A stretch of DNA of 64,000 bases, taken from NCBI GenBank assembly GCA_019671005.1, contig CM033752.1, forward strand, positions 496,001 through 560,000. Reading direction: 5' to 3'. Position numbers and translations under genes: made by a program. The DNA is from Hibiscus mutabilis (lineage: Eukaryota; Streptophyta; Magnoliopsida; Malvales; Malvaceae). Of this stretch, positions 1 to 12,090 are shown in pieces (position 1 is the first letter of the stretch; every line of letters begins with the position of its first letter). Below the pieces are notes generated by a model. The model ran no database searches. It was not told the origin of the DNA and worked only from the letters and a program-made list of their open reading frames with translations.

Positions 1-572
1 TCTGATGATGTCTATAAATTTCAGTAAGCTTGAAATACAATTTCGAATCCTTAGATTGAATTCTAATACAATCCCTAAATTGTGCTAGTTCAAATATTGG
101 AGAAGAACCCCTTGTCACCTCCTAAATAAGCTAGGTACAACAGAATTATGATCCGAGAACCTCGTAATCAAGGTGAGTATAGTCGTGTCAAGGGGTAGGC
201 TAGGTGCCATCCCGTTGCATTTGATTTGTAATTGTGATGTTTGTGTGCATTTTTCTAAAAGCTCAAATAGAGCAAGCTTATGTGGATGCTAATGGTAAGC
301 ATGGTAAGTCAAAAGTGTTATTTGAATATGTTACATATGTGTAAGTTATGTTATGAAGTATGAAGCTAAGGCTCAATTCTGATTCCGATATGTTATGGCT
401 TACGGGCATAAAGGTAAGAAAATTAACGAAATAGTAAACCTTGGACATTGTAAGTTTTGGATACAATTGGCATGCCATAGGGTTATTTGCGCTTGTATAA
501 GTAAGGGTAGACTACGGTCAGGGGCTACAACCTATATGTGGGGGGAATAAGGATGGATTGTGTAAAGGATTT

Positions 573-636
573 GTCCAGAGCTACGGCTCAAGGCTACGGC
601 CTATTTTATCCAGAGCTACGGCTCAAGGCTACGACC
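573..636. repeat. Two-copy short tandem repeat
   Basis: CTACGGCTCAAGGCTACG, preceded by CCAGAG, occurs twice about 37 bp apart, separated by CCTATTTTAT. It lies inside the decayed LTR fragment. No function is seen. Confidence 0.7.
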
Positions 637-1317
637 CATTTTTCGATATATGTGTTGGTGTAAAAGGGAATCTGGTATCCATTTGTTATTGTGTCCAAGG
701 AATTGAGATATGACAAACTTGCTATGGTTATGCAAAATTATGATAAATGGCCTAAGAATGAGACTTACATTATTGATAGAGTAATTATGAAGTTTAAATA
801 TGATGATATGTTGTTCATGATCATAGCATGCCATACATGTTATTTAACTGCCGTTCGTCTGTTATGACTACCTCACTAGGCTATGTAAGCCTAACATATG
901 TGTGTGTCTCATGCATTTCAGGACCTTGAAGTCTTTCGAGCTCCGATCGTGTAATCTGCAGTCGCAAGTCACCTCCGTCATTATGTGTATGTTTACTTTT
1001 GTTTTTGAACTCCTAGTAAGGTGGCATAAGGTCTAAACGTGTTGAAATGACCCATTTTGGTATGTTGTATAAGCCTTAGAAGGCATAGGTAATGCATGTG
1101 ATGAATGGTATGTTTGGGAATGGTTAGGATGGTAAAAATGAGCCACAAAGCCTAAATCGGTAAAATCAGAGTAAATGGATTCGAAACGCTCTAAAATTTG
1201 ACATGCGATTAGGATTACTATTTTTAGGTTGTTGGTAAAATTTGGTGAAATTTTAGTAATGTTTGGATGGGTGAATAAAATAGAAACCAGTGAAAATCTG
1301 TCATTACAGGCAATGCG

Positions 1318-1600
1318 TATCGATATGGGTGATGGCGTATTGATACGTTTAAGCATAATTTGGCTTAAAGAACAAGGCGTATCAATACGGGTTGGGGCAT
1401 ATCGATACGGAAATTGGTTACTGGAATTTGGTTGGGAAAAAGGTATCGATACGGTCTTAGAGCATATCGAAACGAGGTCAACGCAGTCAACTCTTATCGA
1501 TACGGGCTTAGCTGTGTATCGGCACGATTTGAAATCCTTGAATCTGGAAATTGAAATTAGGCTACGCGTATCGATACGGTTGTGAGGTGTATCGATACGG
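1318..1600. repeat. TATCGATACG palindrome array (cluster A)
   Basis: About ten variants of CGTATCGATACGG lie within 280 bp, for example GCGTATCGATATGG, CGTATTGATACG, CGTATCAATACGG and GTGTATCGATACGG, with irregular spacing. The same motif class recurs at 8440-8720, 11811-12090, 31710-31990, 36640-36905 and 41925-42190. Confidence 0.85.
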
Positions 1601-1921
1601 TGTTAGTTAATTTTCTTAAAAGAATAAAATTGGAATTTCGGACAGTTTATAGAATGGTTACTAAGGTCGTATAGTTTAATAGATCATACAAACGATACCC
1701 GCTAGTAATGGAACTTCATAGATTAATAATTGGTAAGTCTAATTACAAGTTGGTAATAAAAACAATTTGGATTAGGATCGCTAATTGGAAAAGTTTACGT
1801 TTTTGCCTCTTTTAGTTTTAAAAAGTTTTAATCGAACCCGGATTTAGCCTCCGGTTCCCGAATCTATCTTCCAATAACACTTTATGACTCGGCTCTCTAC
1901 CAGACCGGGAAGGGGGTGTTA

Positions 1922-2205
1922 TAGGTGCTATTCTACAAACCCTTAAATAGTTGGATTGCATATTGTGCGATTTTCCCTTTGAGTAGGTATTTAAACCCCT
2001 TTACCAGATTCCATTCGAGATTGGCAGTCGTACATTTCCCTCTCCACCTCTCGACAAGTATAACCATCTCCCTTTTTATGCTTTTTATTTCGATCAAACC
2101 CTAGTGAGTCATTGACATCGTACAACTATAATCATTATTTCCCCATTCGTCTCATGGGTAAATCCCATCACCAAGTTTTACTAATTGTAAATTATTTTGT
2201 ACTTA
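1922..2205. other. Unassigned spacer
   Basis: No gene is recognised. A TATA-like GGTATTTAAACCCC lies near 1986-1999, followed by a pyrimidine-rich stretch (CCCTCTCCACCTCTCG). This could be an old promoter or LTR remnant. Confidence 0.4.
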
Positions 2206-2438
2206 AGCCCCGTTTTTGGTTGCTGTGGGCAAACCAATGTTTGGGGAAAACCAAGGTTTCAAAAGCTAGTTTGCAAAAGAGGGAAAGTCCAATTGTGGGC
2301 AAACCAAGGATTGGGGGGTTAAAATGGCGGGCAAACCAAAGTTTGGAGACCAAACTTCCGAGTGTTTTTCCTTGCTTTTGGAATTTTTTGGGTGGAAAAG
2401 CTAGTTTGGCCTTCCAAACACAACAAAAAACAAAGCCT
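2206..2438. mobile_element. MITE-like element, about 233 bp
   Basis: The ends are imperfect inverted repeats: AGCCCCGTTTTTGGTTG on the left, and the right end read in reverse starts AGGCTTTGTTTTTTGTTG. A possible TA duplication flanks it (2204-2205, 2439-2440). The interior repeats GGGCAAACCAA several times. There is no coding capacity. Superfamily is uncertain (Stowaway- or PIF-like). Confidence 0.4.
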
Positions 2439-2879
2439 TAGTAATTTTTTAGGGATTTGTATATGAGATCTGATGTAGTTTATTTATGTTGATGCTATCC
2501 TACTTTACTCACTACTCTTTTTCACTATACTTTAAACTTGTTTTACAATGATGAAAGTCGATGGAGTTTTTACTTAACTTTTCGTATTAATCTTAGTTAT
2601 ATAATTATGATACTACTAGTTATGCATGCAAATATATTTATCATCTATGTTTGCATTTCATTTATGTCTAACATCATGCTTAGTGTTTTCGGATACCATG
2701 ACATCTTTCCATACATTATACACTACACTTTGCACATTAAGTGGTATTTCATGCATGCATATTAAGTATAACCATATCTTTACTTTAAGCTTAATATTAG
2801 TTTATAATTTAAGTATTCATTATGTGGTTTTTTCTTCTTATTCGTAGGACTTATCATCCACATACAGAGGGCAAGATTG

Positions 2880-3150
2880 AAGGGCAGCTCACCTAAAGCT
2901 CATTCAGCTCAATTCAAGCTCTAACCAGCTCATGCAATTCGGCTCAAGCTTACACAAGCACATTCAACTCCAGAAAAGCTCCAATTAGCTCAAGATAGCT
3001 CAAGGACACTTAAAGACAAGCTCACTTAGCTAAGGACAGCTCGTAGCAGCTCAGACTTAAAGTGAAGCTCACTTAGCTAGCTCACTCAGCTCAAGCCAGC
3101 TCACACCTAGCTCGATCAGCTCAATTCAGCTCAAGCTACCACCTTCATCT
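2880..3150. repeat. AGCTCA-rich array in E1 5' LTR
   Basis: More than twenty AGCTCA/AGCTC variants occur with irregular 8-20 bp spacing, upstream of the TATA box. A shorter version lies in the 3' LTR at 43350-43600. AGCT is itself palindromic. Confidence 0.85.
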
Positions 3151-3372
3151 CAAAAGCCAAAGGGTACAAACCCTCCCAAGAGACATGGCTGACCACCTTG
3201 GAGGGAACATGAGTTTGGGCGCCAAGATTTTGGAGGGAAACGCAAAAAGGGAGGTACTATTCGGTCGAAACATTACAAGGCCATTTGGAGGGAGTCACGA
3301 CCGGCCATTAGAGGGAGACTTCTCCCTTAGCCAAATAAGCATATACCCTTTCAGCCAAACCTATTTGTACAC

Positions 3373-3380
3373 TATAAATA
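3373..3380 (+). promoter_or_regulatory. LTR TATA box
   Basis: TATAAATA in the context CACTATAAATAGGGCC, about 540 bp before the end of the LTR. The 3' LTR has the same site at 43819-43826. This is the likely Pol II promoter of E1. Confidence 0.7.
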
Positions 3381-3920
3381 GGGCCATTCGGCTACTTTTG
3401 TAAAGAACAACTCATTTCCTTTTGAATACAAATTACTTGTGAGGTTTTCTCTCAAACTTATTCTTTTTAGAACTTTATCGACTTATCAAGCTTTGCTTGT
3501 AGCATCTCCTATATTTTCCTTTTATACTTAGGGTTCTTGGTTCATATAACCAATGGGTCCAAGTCCTACCTACCACCCTTAAAGTTATTCTTTTAAGAAA
3601 CGAGATTATACTTTTTAGTATAGTTTCTTTCTTTGAATCCTTTGAATGCTTTCACTATTTTTCATTCCATTTCACCATCTTTTTTTTTCATTTCCATTCA
3701 CTTATTCGAACCTCCCCTAAACACTTAACCCTTTCCTTTACATATTTCTATCTATTCCCTTAAACACCACGCATCATACGCTTCCGCACCCTAAACTATC
3801 ATTATCTTTCCTTCAACATTTTATCTTCAAAGCATTAAGATTACAAGGCTTACTTGCATTCACGATCGGGACAATCAAAGCTCCTCTCTACAACAACAAT
3901 TGGAGAGTTGGGGCATATCA

Positions 3921-3935
3921 TATGGTAATTAGAGC
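3921..3935 (+). other. E1 primer-binding-site-like sequence
   Basis: TATGGTAATTAGAGC directly follows the LTR and resembles the plant initiator-Met tRNA PBS TGGTATCAGAGC, with mismatches. Confidence 0.55.
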
Positions 3936-4499
3936 TTTTGGAAGAATCAAGTAAGCCCCTATTTTTTGTGATAAAAAAAGAAAGTACAAAAAAAGAGAAA
4001 ATTATATTTCATTCTTCATCTATCTAAGGAATTCGAATAATACACAAAAAATAAAAGAAAAGAAAAGTAAAACACAAAGGTGGTGAAGGCAAAGCAAACA
4101 AACAACATGCTTGAAGAAATATATCAAGATTGATTGTTTGTCAATCGAGTTATAAGTGAGTTTTGTGGTACATTTCTTTTATCTCATTCTATTTCATTTT
4201 ATTTATTCTTATAACATACCTTTTCGTTTTTTCCTTTTTCATTTGCTTTATTCCTTTCTTTTCTTGCCTAACCTTATTTATAGCCCAAACGCCATATAGT
4301 TTAAAGTTTTGACAGGTTCTGAGTAAGTTCTTTCAAGAACTTATGACGAGAGAATTGAGCGATAAAAGGCAAGAGAGTTGTAAGCACAGAAGGGGAAGTA
4401 AAAGCCCGATTTCCAATAGTAAAACATGAGCGTTGAGTGACTGAGTGACATTAATCTTTCCTTGGAGTGACCGAGAGGTTTTTCTTTCTTTGGTGAGGT
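3936..4499 (+). other. E1 leader, no gene seen
   Basis: A/T-rich untranslated leader between the PBS and gag. No open frame of interest and no recognised motif is present. Confidence 0.5.
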
Positions 4500-5980
4500 T
4501 TTAGTTCTTGTTTTCTTTATTTTTCTTTGCTAACCATGTCACAGCATTCTGAATCTTGAAACTGAGAAGGAAGGCAACAACTCCAAAACCTCCAAACACA
4601 AGCATTGATTTGAGAAATACAAAGATCGTTACATGCTGAGCTTGAACCTATACATGAAATGATGGATTGTATTGAAGGTTCGCAAACAACCGAGGTACTA
4701 GAAGGTAGAACTGAGTACACCAAGATGAAGAAATCGCGGTGACAATGAGGATGAGGATGTCGAACAAATGTCACAAAGGGCAGTTCTTAGATACCAAGGA
4801 AGCCGTGGCCAATATGATGACAACATCAATTATATCAAATTTGCTATTCCACTATTTCAAGGCAAAACTGATCCGTAAGCATACTTAGATTGGAAAAGTA
4901 AGGTGGAACATGTTTTTGATTTCCATAATTACTCAGAACAAAAAAAAGGATTCATGCACAGGAGATTCATTCCAACACACTATCACCAAGACCTATTCTA
5001 CAAGTTGTAAACTTTAAAGTAAGGGAATTGGAGTATCGATGACTACTATAAGGAGATTGAAGTTGCTATGATCCGTTCCAACATAGACGAGGATCAAGAA
5101 ATAGATTTCTTACTAAATTGAACTGAGAGATTGGTGATGCTGTAGAATTGCAGCACTATGTTAAGATTGAAGATATGTTGCACAAGGCCATGAAAATTGA
5201 GCGGCAACAACATAAAAGAACTCTGGCAAGAAGCCATAACACCACTGCCCCCTAAATAGAACCAAAGCAATACTCAGAAGGCTACAACTTTACAAATATG
5301 AAAACCAACCAAGACACTAAAACCAAAGCCAGCCGTGGTGGAAACGGGCCGAGGCAAGCAAGTAAAGAACAAGGAACGCACAAGTGATATTAAGTGCTTC
5401 AAATACTTAGGATGAGGCCATACAGCTAATCAATTTCCAAATCCTAATACTATGCTACTTTTGGATAATGGTGATATCACATCAGACAATGAAGATGAGA
5501 TTAAAGAAGAAGCCAAATCTGAGGAAGAAGAAATTGAACCGGCCGTTGATGGTGAACTCTTAGTGGTTAAAAGGCTTCTAAATGCACAAATGGCTGAGGA
5601 AGAACAACAACGAGAGAACATATTTCACATACGTTGTCATGTGAATAACAAGGTATTTTTCATGATCATAGATGGAAGCGGTTGCACCAACGTTGCTAGC
5701 ACTATCGTGGTAGAGAAATTGGGATTAAAAACTCCAAAGCATCCTACACCATACAAGCTTCAGTTGTTAAATGATGAAGGCGAATTAAAGGTCACTAAAC
5801 AAGTTCTAATTCCCTTCTCAATTGGCAATTATAAAGATGAAGTTATGTGGGATGTTGTGCCTATGCATGCAAACCATATTCTCCTTGGAAGGCCATGACA
5901 ATATGACAAGAAGACCATACATGACTATTTCACCAATCGTTATTCTTTCAAGAACAAAGGAAGAAAGATTGTTCTTACAC
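4500..5980 (+). pseudogene. E1 gag-protease remnant
   Basis: Gag-like residues begin near 4780 (YDDNINYIKFAI, then KVEHVFDFHNYSEQKK). The text then jumps to RRFIPTHYHQDL, so part of the gag core is deleted, and several stops interrupt the rest. A CCHC-like region near 5385-5450 has lost residues. From 5452 a protease is open for 148 residues: active-site IIDGSGCTN, conserved LLGRP near its end, then a stop. Similarity continues to about 5980, where E4 begins. The family role is capsid formation and polyprotein cleavage; this copy cannot supply either. Confidence 0.8.
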
Positions 5981-5985
5981 CACTT

Positions 5986-8900
5986 TGCAATGCCTCAATT
6001 TTTGGGCCTAGCGATTTTGAGGCTTGTTAGATGGTCCGGTAGACCAGGTTAAGGATTCGAGTAGGATTCGGGAGTAAATAATTTTGTGAAAGATAAAAAT
6101 ATGGAAAATGGTTAAAAAAATCAATTTTAATATATTAAAAATATTGGTGAAATCAATTTTGGAAAATGGGCTTTGGAAGGGTGACATTTTGGCTAGTGAC
6201 CAAAATATAATTTTTGAAAACTATTTTTATAAAGGTGACTAAATTGGGAAGGGTCAAATTCTTAGAATCCTTAAGGAGCTATTTTACCAAGTCTTTGCTG
6301 GCGATTTCTTTCTTCAATTGAGTTATTTTAACATGTGTTTTAAAGATAATTAAAAGGGATTTTGGATATTAAAGTTAGTTATTACTTTTAAAGAGATTTG
6401 AGATAACTTTTCTCTTAACTTTTCCCTCAACTTCTTTTCTGCTAAACACTTTAGTTTTCATCAAATTCCAGAGGTGAGAGATCTATTTTCTTGAATTCTT
6501 GATTTATAAATTATTCTTTATCTTTGTTTTACAAAACCTTATTGAAATCTTCTGTTTTCCTAGCTTTAATCAATCAATTGAGGGAGAAATCACACAATAG
6601 AGGTAAGGTTCATTCTTCTCCTCTATTGATGGTTCTTTATTGATATTCCCAAGTTTTTGATCTGTGATTTATGATTTACAAACTGACTTTATGTTTTTAC
6701 AATGTTTAATTGATTTAATTAGGTGAAATTGATGAAATAGTGAAAGATCTGAATTGGATCTATTTTCCAGTGTTGATGATTGATTTTAATCTTGTATTGG
6801 ATGTATTATGATGTTGATAAGTTGTTTTTAACAAGGGAATCCCAAAACTCTTGAATCTCTAATTGTTTAGGTTGTTAGATTTGTGTTTTTGTGGAGTTGT
6901 GGTGACTGTGTTATGGCTGGAAGTTTAGGGATGTTATAATCATGTTTTTAGAGGTTATTATATGTTGATTAGAGTGTTAGATTGATAGATTGTGGCTGGG
7001 TTGTGTTTGGAAAGAGTTAGATGATGTTTTCGGTTGTTGTGGATGGGTAATTGTGAGGTTTGGCAAGGATTTGTTGTTGCAGTGTTTTGAATGCATTGAG
7101 ATGCATTAATCATATGTTGTAATGTGGTCAAAATAGGGGAGGTTGATCCGAAAGTGATCGGTGAAGCTTTGGAGGCTTCGGACGCTTGATTTCACGTCGG
7201 CGAATTGAGGTTTCGCGTTTCGGTGAGTGAGAACATGGATTTCAGCTTTGAAATGATTTAAATGTGGTTTATGGGAGTTTAAAATGAGCTTGAAATGCTG
7301 GTTTAAACTTAGAAGTAAGTATGATGTGGTTTTCTCTTCAGTCGTGCTATTGTGAAATGGTTTTATGCACTTGTTTTGATTTACATTGTACCTATTGTTT
7401 AAACATGTTTTAAAGTATGTGAGATATTGTTTTTGATCATGAATTAACGATGGATGCACATGGTAAGTGATCCATGTAAGTATATGGTTTATACTTGAGT
7501 TTTAAGCATGTGTTGTTGCTTGGGAAATGAAAAATGGTGAATTATATTGGCAAGTGATGTGGTTTTAAAAAGTTATCGGATATAGTTGGCCGGCCATAGG
7601 ATTGATAGTGTACTCGTGTATCCGATGAACGATTTTTGGTAAAAGAACCTGGTTATGAATCACTTGTAAGCCAATATAATTGTTAATGTATCATTGAAAG
7701 GTTTATGTTGTATAACGTGATTTATACATGTTTATTCTTTAAGCTTTGCATATGGTTGTTATGCATGGGAAGACTTAAATTGAGGTCTAGCAATGGGATT
7801 TACTGTTGGTTAATGATACATGTTGCATATGGTTTAATATGTTGATTTTTAAAGATGTTAAGTGCATGGTTTTCAAGGCATGATAATGTTTTACATGATG
7901 TTTAAAAGACGATTGAGATGGGATTTCAATGTGTTGTATAAAAATGGTTTAATGCATTGATGGTGTGTTGTTTTTGAGCACTTCTCACTAAGCCTAGTGT
8001 GCTTACGCTCTCTTTGTCCATCAATGCAGAGAATTAAAGGCTCGGAAGGTAGCGGGAAGCAAGGGATCACAAAAAAACTTGGTATTAAAAGTATGTTTTT
8101 GGACTAGACTATAAGTAATAAGGGCAATAGGGTTTTCTTTGTTGTTTTGGGAGATGTTTTGTTAAACTCCCTGGTTGAGCAATTTTGTTTTGCTGCTCTT
8201 GGTTTGTAAATAGCCATTTTGGATTGTTTGTGATGATGGTTTGAGGTTTCATGCTTTGCTTGTTTTGAATTCTAGGAAGCATGCCTCTAGATTTACCTTT
8301 GATGCATGATGCCAAGTAATGTTGTTGAAACTGAGATGTTTTGTTGTGGTATGACTATTGAATATGTTGGATGTATGTTAGAAGCATGCTAGGGTGTTTT
8401 GGTATGATCGAAAGCATGTTAAACCAGCAATTGAGGGCGTTTCAGGTCCAGGCGTACTGGTACGGGTGTCCCTATTTCGGTATGAGTAAGCCATTTTAGG
8501 CTTAGCGTACTGGTACGCGAGCAATCATTTTGGTACGGGCTTAGGAAAATTTTAGCCAGCATTTCGATACGTGGGGAGCCGTTTTGATACGGTATAGTGT
8601 TTTCATAGAGGGCATTTTGATACGCAGGGGCATATCGGAACGAATTTTGGCCACTGGATATGAGATTTTAAAATTAGCAACACCGTACCAAAAACAAGGG
8701 TAGGTGTACCGATACAGTTACCGTTAATTCGGTTATTTGAGCATCTTGAAATTCTATTTTCTTTTGTTTTAGTCCATGTATGTTGTAGATTCAATTACAT
8801 AAGTATGGATGATCGTTTGAGCTGAGTTTTAGCATGAATACATGAAATTGGACTAATTAAAGGTTGGTAATTTAAAAATAAGCTAAGTCCCTATGGTTTT

Positions 8901-9142
8901 CTGAAATTACAATTTGGTCCTTAATTTGCAATTATGTTCAATTGGATGTCAATTCGATGCCCGATTCACTTGGGTTTTCACCAATGATCAGTATGTACAT
9001 GTAGGATAATAATTGTGCATATAGATAAGATAAAATAAAAAATGGACATTTTTTCGAGTTTCTTCTTCACGGTTTACTTCGGTAAACCTAATGTGGCTCA
9101 CTCGGTTCAGTCTCGCGACTAGGCCAGGTCGAGAGAGTTACA
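5986..9142 (+). repeat. E4 5' LTR
   Basis: Starts TGCAATGCC and ends GAGAGTTACA. Compared with the 3' LTR it lacks about 250 bp at roughly 7605 (present at about 40845-41100). It carries a CACTAAGCCTAGTGTGC block near 7986 and the palindrome array at 8440-8720. Confidence 0.9.
8440..8720. repeat. Palindrome array, cluster B
   Basis: Variants of CGTACTGGTACG, CGGTATGAG, TTTTGGTACGG, TTTCGATACG, TTTTGATACGG and TACCGATACAG lie in the E4 5' LTR, about 420-700 bp from its 3' end. Confidence 0.85.
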
Positions 9143-9163
9143 TTTGGTGGCATTAGAGCCAGG
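9143..9163 (+). other. E4 primer-binding site
   Basis: TTTGGTGGCATTAGAGCC follows the LTR terminal CA directly. It matches the chromovirus form TTTGGTGGTATCAGAGC used with initiator-Met tRNA, with small changes. Confidence 0.8.
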
Positions 9164-9376
9164 TTTACAATATTTGTGGGTTGGTATGGTTGTTGTAATG
9201 TTGTTGTGTTGTATCTTGATGTTTACTATGCACGGTGATTGTGATATGCACGGTGGTTGCTTTATGCCATGTTGGGGAAATACGGGAAACCATTGCCTTA
9301 TTATTATAGTCTGAAATGTTTTGATTTGAGATGGAAGTCTTTGATCCTTGCTTGAAGCTGGCCTAACAATTTTGTT

Positions 9377-10640
9377 TTGAAATTATTATCATGCCTTACA
9401 TATATTTTTCGCACGATAGGACCGAGGAGAGAGTTGCGATCTGGTATGATTGCTACTATCGTTGGGCAGGGAAACGATGAGGATGTTGTACCTCCTAGAG
9501 GGTTACCGCCGCCCCCTCCTGATCCACCTGCGATTGTGGAGCAAGTACCACATGTGCCAGCTGGGCCAGGGTTGGGTGATATGGCATCGTTGATTCAGGC
9601 CATGGCTGGTGCTTTTCAGGCAGCTGTTGCGGGTGTTCAAGTGCCGGCACCAGTGGTTGGGCAAAGTTTGCCATTAGAGCATCTTTGTAGTCTGGGCGGA
9701 GTTGAGTTTCGTGGTCTAGCACTAGAGGTTTCTGAGGACTAGTTGGCTATTAAAAAGAGGATTTTGGAGCAGATGGGTTGTACGGATGTTCCTAAGCTGG
9801 GTTGTGCTGTATCCCTATTACAAGGAGATGCTTACACATGGTGGACTACCACGATCACAAGGATGGTGACCGAAGATGTAACCTAGGAATCTTTTGTGGT
9901 GCTTTCCGGAGGAAGTACCTAGGGGTTCAGTATCAAGACGAAAGGAAGAGAGAGTTTTATGGCTCTTGTGTAAGGTAGTATGTCTATTTTCGAGTATAAG
10001 GTAAAGTTTGTGAGGTTGAGCCAGTATGCTCCAGATTTAGTTCCTGACGAGGGATAGCACTATGATCATTTTTGATACTGGCTGGTCTAGGAGGTTAAGA
10101 CATACGTGCTTGCAGCTAATTATACGAATTTTGATGCTTTGGTTACATGAGCCAAGGATATTGAGCAGAATCTTGGTTTGGCTTCTGGGTCTCGAGGCTT
10201 TAGCTCTAGTAAGAGAGTAGCAGATTCTAGTTTTGGTTGTGGTTAGGTCAAGAGACACCGTGATAGGAGGTATCACCTGGACCAGAGGCATGGTGGTAGT
10301 GCTATTGGGCGTGGAGCGTAGGGGCAGGGTGCCTAGGTTCGAGCTCAGCACAACACTTGTTGGGCTTGTGGATCGCATGAGCATTTGAGGCAAGATTGTC
10401 CTTGTTTGGCCAAAGAAGGTCAGGCACCTGCGGCTGTTGTGGCCAATGCTTGTTGGAGTTGTGTATCTGGCGACCATCTGAGACGTGATTTTCCTTTGTT
10501 ATTTGGAGGTAGGTAGGGTGCTGCACCTGTTGTTGCTCCTCAGAGAGGTCGTGGTCGTGGTCGTAGCCCTTTTCAGCGCAGAGATAGTGGGCAGAGAACT
10601 GTGGCTCATACTGTTGCTATCTAGCCTGAGGGAGGTGGAC
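9377..10640 (+). pseudogene. E4 gag remnant
   Basis: A proline-rich N-terminal part (PPPPPDPPAIVEQ) is followed by gag text such as SLLQGDAYTWWTT and FVRLSQYAPDL. Two zinc knuckles follow: CWACGSHEHLRQDC keeps all ligands, while the second, CWSCVSGDHLRRDF, has lost its last Cys. At least eight in-frame stops are present, mostly TAG where homologous text has CAG (Gln) or TGG (Trp). Start is uncertain. Confidence 0.8.
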
Positions 10641-11200
10641 CAGCTAAGGTGTATGCGCACTGTGAGGGTTTCAATGTCACCGATGTGATTGCAGGTACTT
10701 TCACTTTACAGTTTTTACCATTGTATTCGTTAGTTTATATTGGTTCCACCCATTCATATATCTTGGTTGAGCATGCACAGTTGCTTGATATACCTGTTAA
10801 AATTCTTAATGTGGGTGTTAGAGTGACCAGTTCTATTGGAGAGATGGTTGTGGTTAGGAAGTTGTATCGTAGGTGTTCGCTGATGGTTCAGGGACATGTG
10901 TTTGTCATGGATCTGATGGAGTTACCATTCCATGGTTTTGATGTTATTTTGGGGATGGATTGGTTGATCGAGCATATGGTTATGGATTTTGAGACCAAAC
11001 GAATATCCCTAAAGTTGTCTGATGATTTTAAGGTAGTAGTCGTTGGTGAGAACACAAAGTTCTTGTCTAATGCATTTTCAGCTTTGGAAGTGAGACGGCT
11101 GTTGGATTCTGGATGCGAGGCTTTCTTGGCTTACATTATGAATCCGGGATCGAAGGAGTTGAGGGTACAAGATATTCGCACGTTATGCGAGTTTTAGGGT
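10641..11200 (+). pseudogene. E4 protease remnant
   Basis: Open for about 180 residues. GSTHSYI marks the active-site loop, but the catalytic Asp expected in the IDSGSTHSYI form is absent (YIGSTHSYI here). LPFHGFDVILGMDWL is the conserved C-terminal block. A stop ends the frame at 11195. Confidence 0.8.
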
Positions 11201-11460
11201 ATTTATCTAGAAGAGTTACCGAGGTTGCCACCGGATTGAGAGGTGGAGCTTGGCATTAAAGTTTATGCGGATACGGCACTAGTGTCTATTGCTCCGTATC
11301 GCATGGCCTTGAAAGAGTTGAAAACACAACTGCAAGAGTTGCTTGATCGAGGTTCTATTAGACCCAGTATTTCACCGTAGGGTGTACCAGTGTTGTTCAA
11401 GAAAAAGAATGATGGTACGTTGCGGATGTGTATAGATTATCGGCAACTGAACAAGTTGAA
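11201..11460 (+). pseudogene. E4 reverse transcriptase, N-terminal part
   Basis: Text includes VSIAPYRMALKELKTQLQEL, then KKNDGTLRMCIDYRQLNKL, the first conserved RT blocks. Two stops interrupt it. The domain is cut by E2 directly after the LNK motif and resumes at 34919. Confidence 0.85.
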
Positions 11461-11810
11461 GATGAAACCTAAAATGCGGCCACTTTTTTTTCTTTTATCT
11501 TGTCTAGATGCATTATTACTTTCCTACATATATATATTGTTCATAGGTGAGAACTCATCTCAATCGGGCATCGAAATGATATCCAATTGGACACAAACAC
11601 AATTTAGAGACTAAATTGCAATTTCAACAAAATTCAAGAACTCAACCCAATTTTACGTTACCATCCTTTATTTAAATATATTCCATGCCTATATGCCGAA
11701 AGTCAACTTAATACGATCATCCATGCTCAATAAATTGATAAAATAAGACCTAGGGACTAAAACTAAAGAAACAAAAACTGCCTTTCCACGATATTAACAG
11801 AAATAACTGC

Positions 11811-12090
11811 CTCCGTATCGATACTCTAAGGTCTGTATCGATACGGTATTGTAACTTATTTCGGTACACCAAGCACTGTACCGGCACGCCACTTCGAATA
11901 CAAAAATCCCATTCAATTTCTTAAAACACCGTACCAATACAGTCATCTAGTGTTACGGTATGTGGGCTCGTTCCAAAAAGGTGAGATTCCAGTAGCAATA
12001 AAGTGTATCGAAATGCCTACCTCTGTACCGAAACACCCTACCCAAACTCGCCAAGCCGTACCAATATGGTCCCCCACGTATCGATACGGC
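11811..12090. repeat. Palindrome array, cluster C
   Basis: Copies include CGTATCGATACTC, TGTATCGATACGG, TTCGGTACACC, CTGTACCGGCACG, CCGTACCAATACAG and CGTATCGATACGGC. Position in the LTR matches cluster D. Confidence 0.85.

Larger units (their letters stand above)
1..1921 (+). repeat. Decayed LTR fragment, chromovirus-like
   Basis: No gene is supported. The stretch resembles the 3' part of a Tekay/Del-type LTR: a segment near 865-900 recalls the CACTAAGCCTAGTGTGC block of the E4 LTR, a palindrome array lies at 1318-1600, and the end near 1900-1921 (ACCAGACCGGGAAGGGGGTG) parallels the E4 terminus. It begins outside the window. The rest of the sequence does not visibly align with the E2 or E4 LTRs, so it is another subfamily. 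The end point is approximate. Confidence 0.55.
2490..3920 (+). repeat. E1 5' LTR
   Basis: The LTR aligns along its length with 42959-44369. It contains an AGCTCA-rich array, a TATA box (3373-3380) and a pyrimidine-rich stretch near 3680-3760. It ends GGGCATATCA immediately before the PBS-like site. Confidence 0.9.

Noticed and set aside
1229..1585. 118-residue plus-strand frame
   Set aside because: It overlaps the TATCGATACG array and has no protein-like similarity; the array explains the openness.
2204..2440. MITE with a 3-bp TTA/TAA duplication (PIF/Harbinger)
   Set aside because: TA fits both sides better than TTA; the superfamily is left open.
2880..3150. AGCTCA array considered as a CRISPR-like or satellite array
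   Set aside because: Irregular spacing, no constant repeat-spacer structure, and it lies within an LTR of a plant element.
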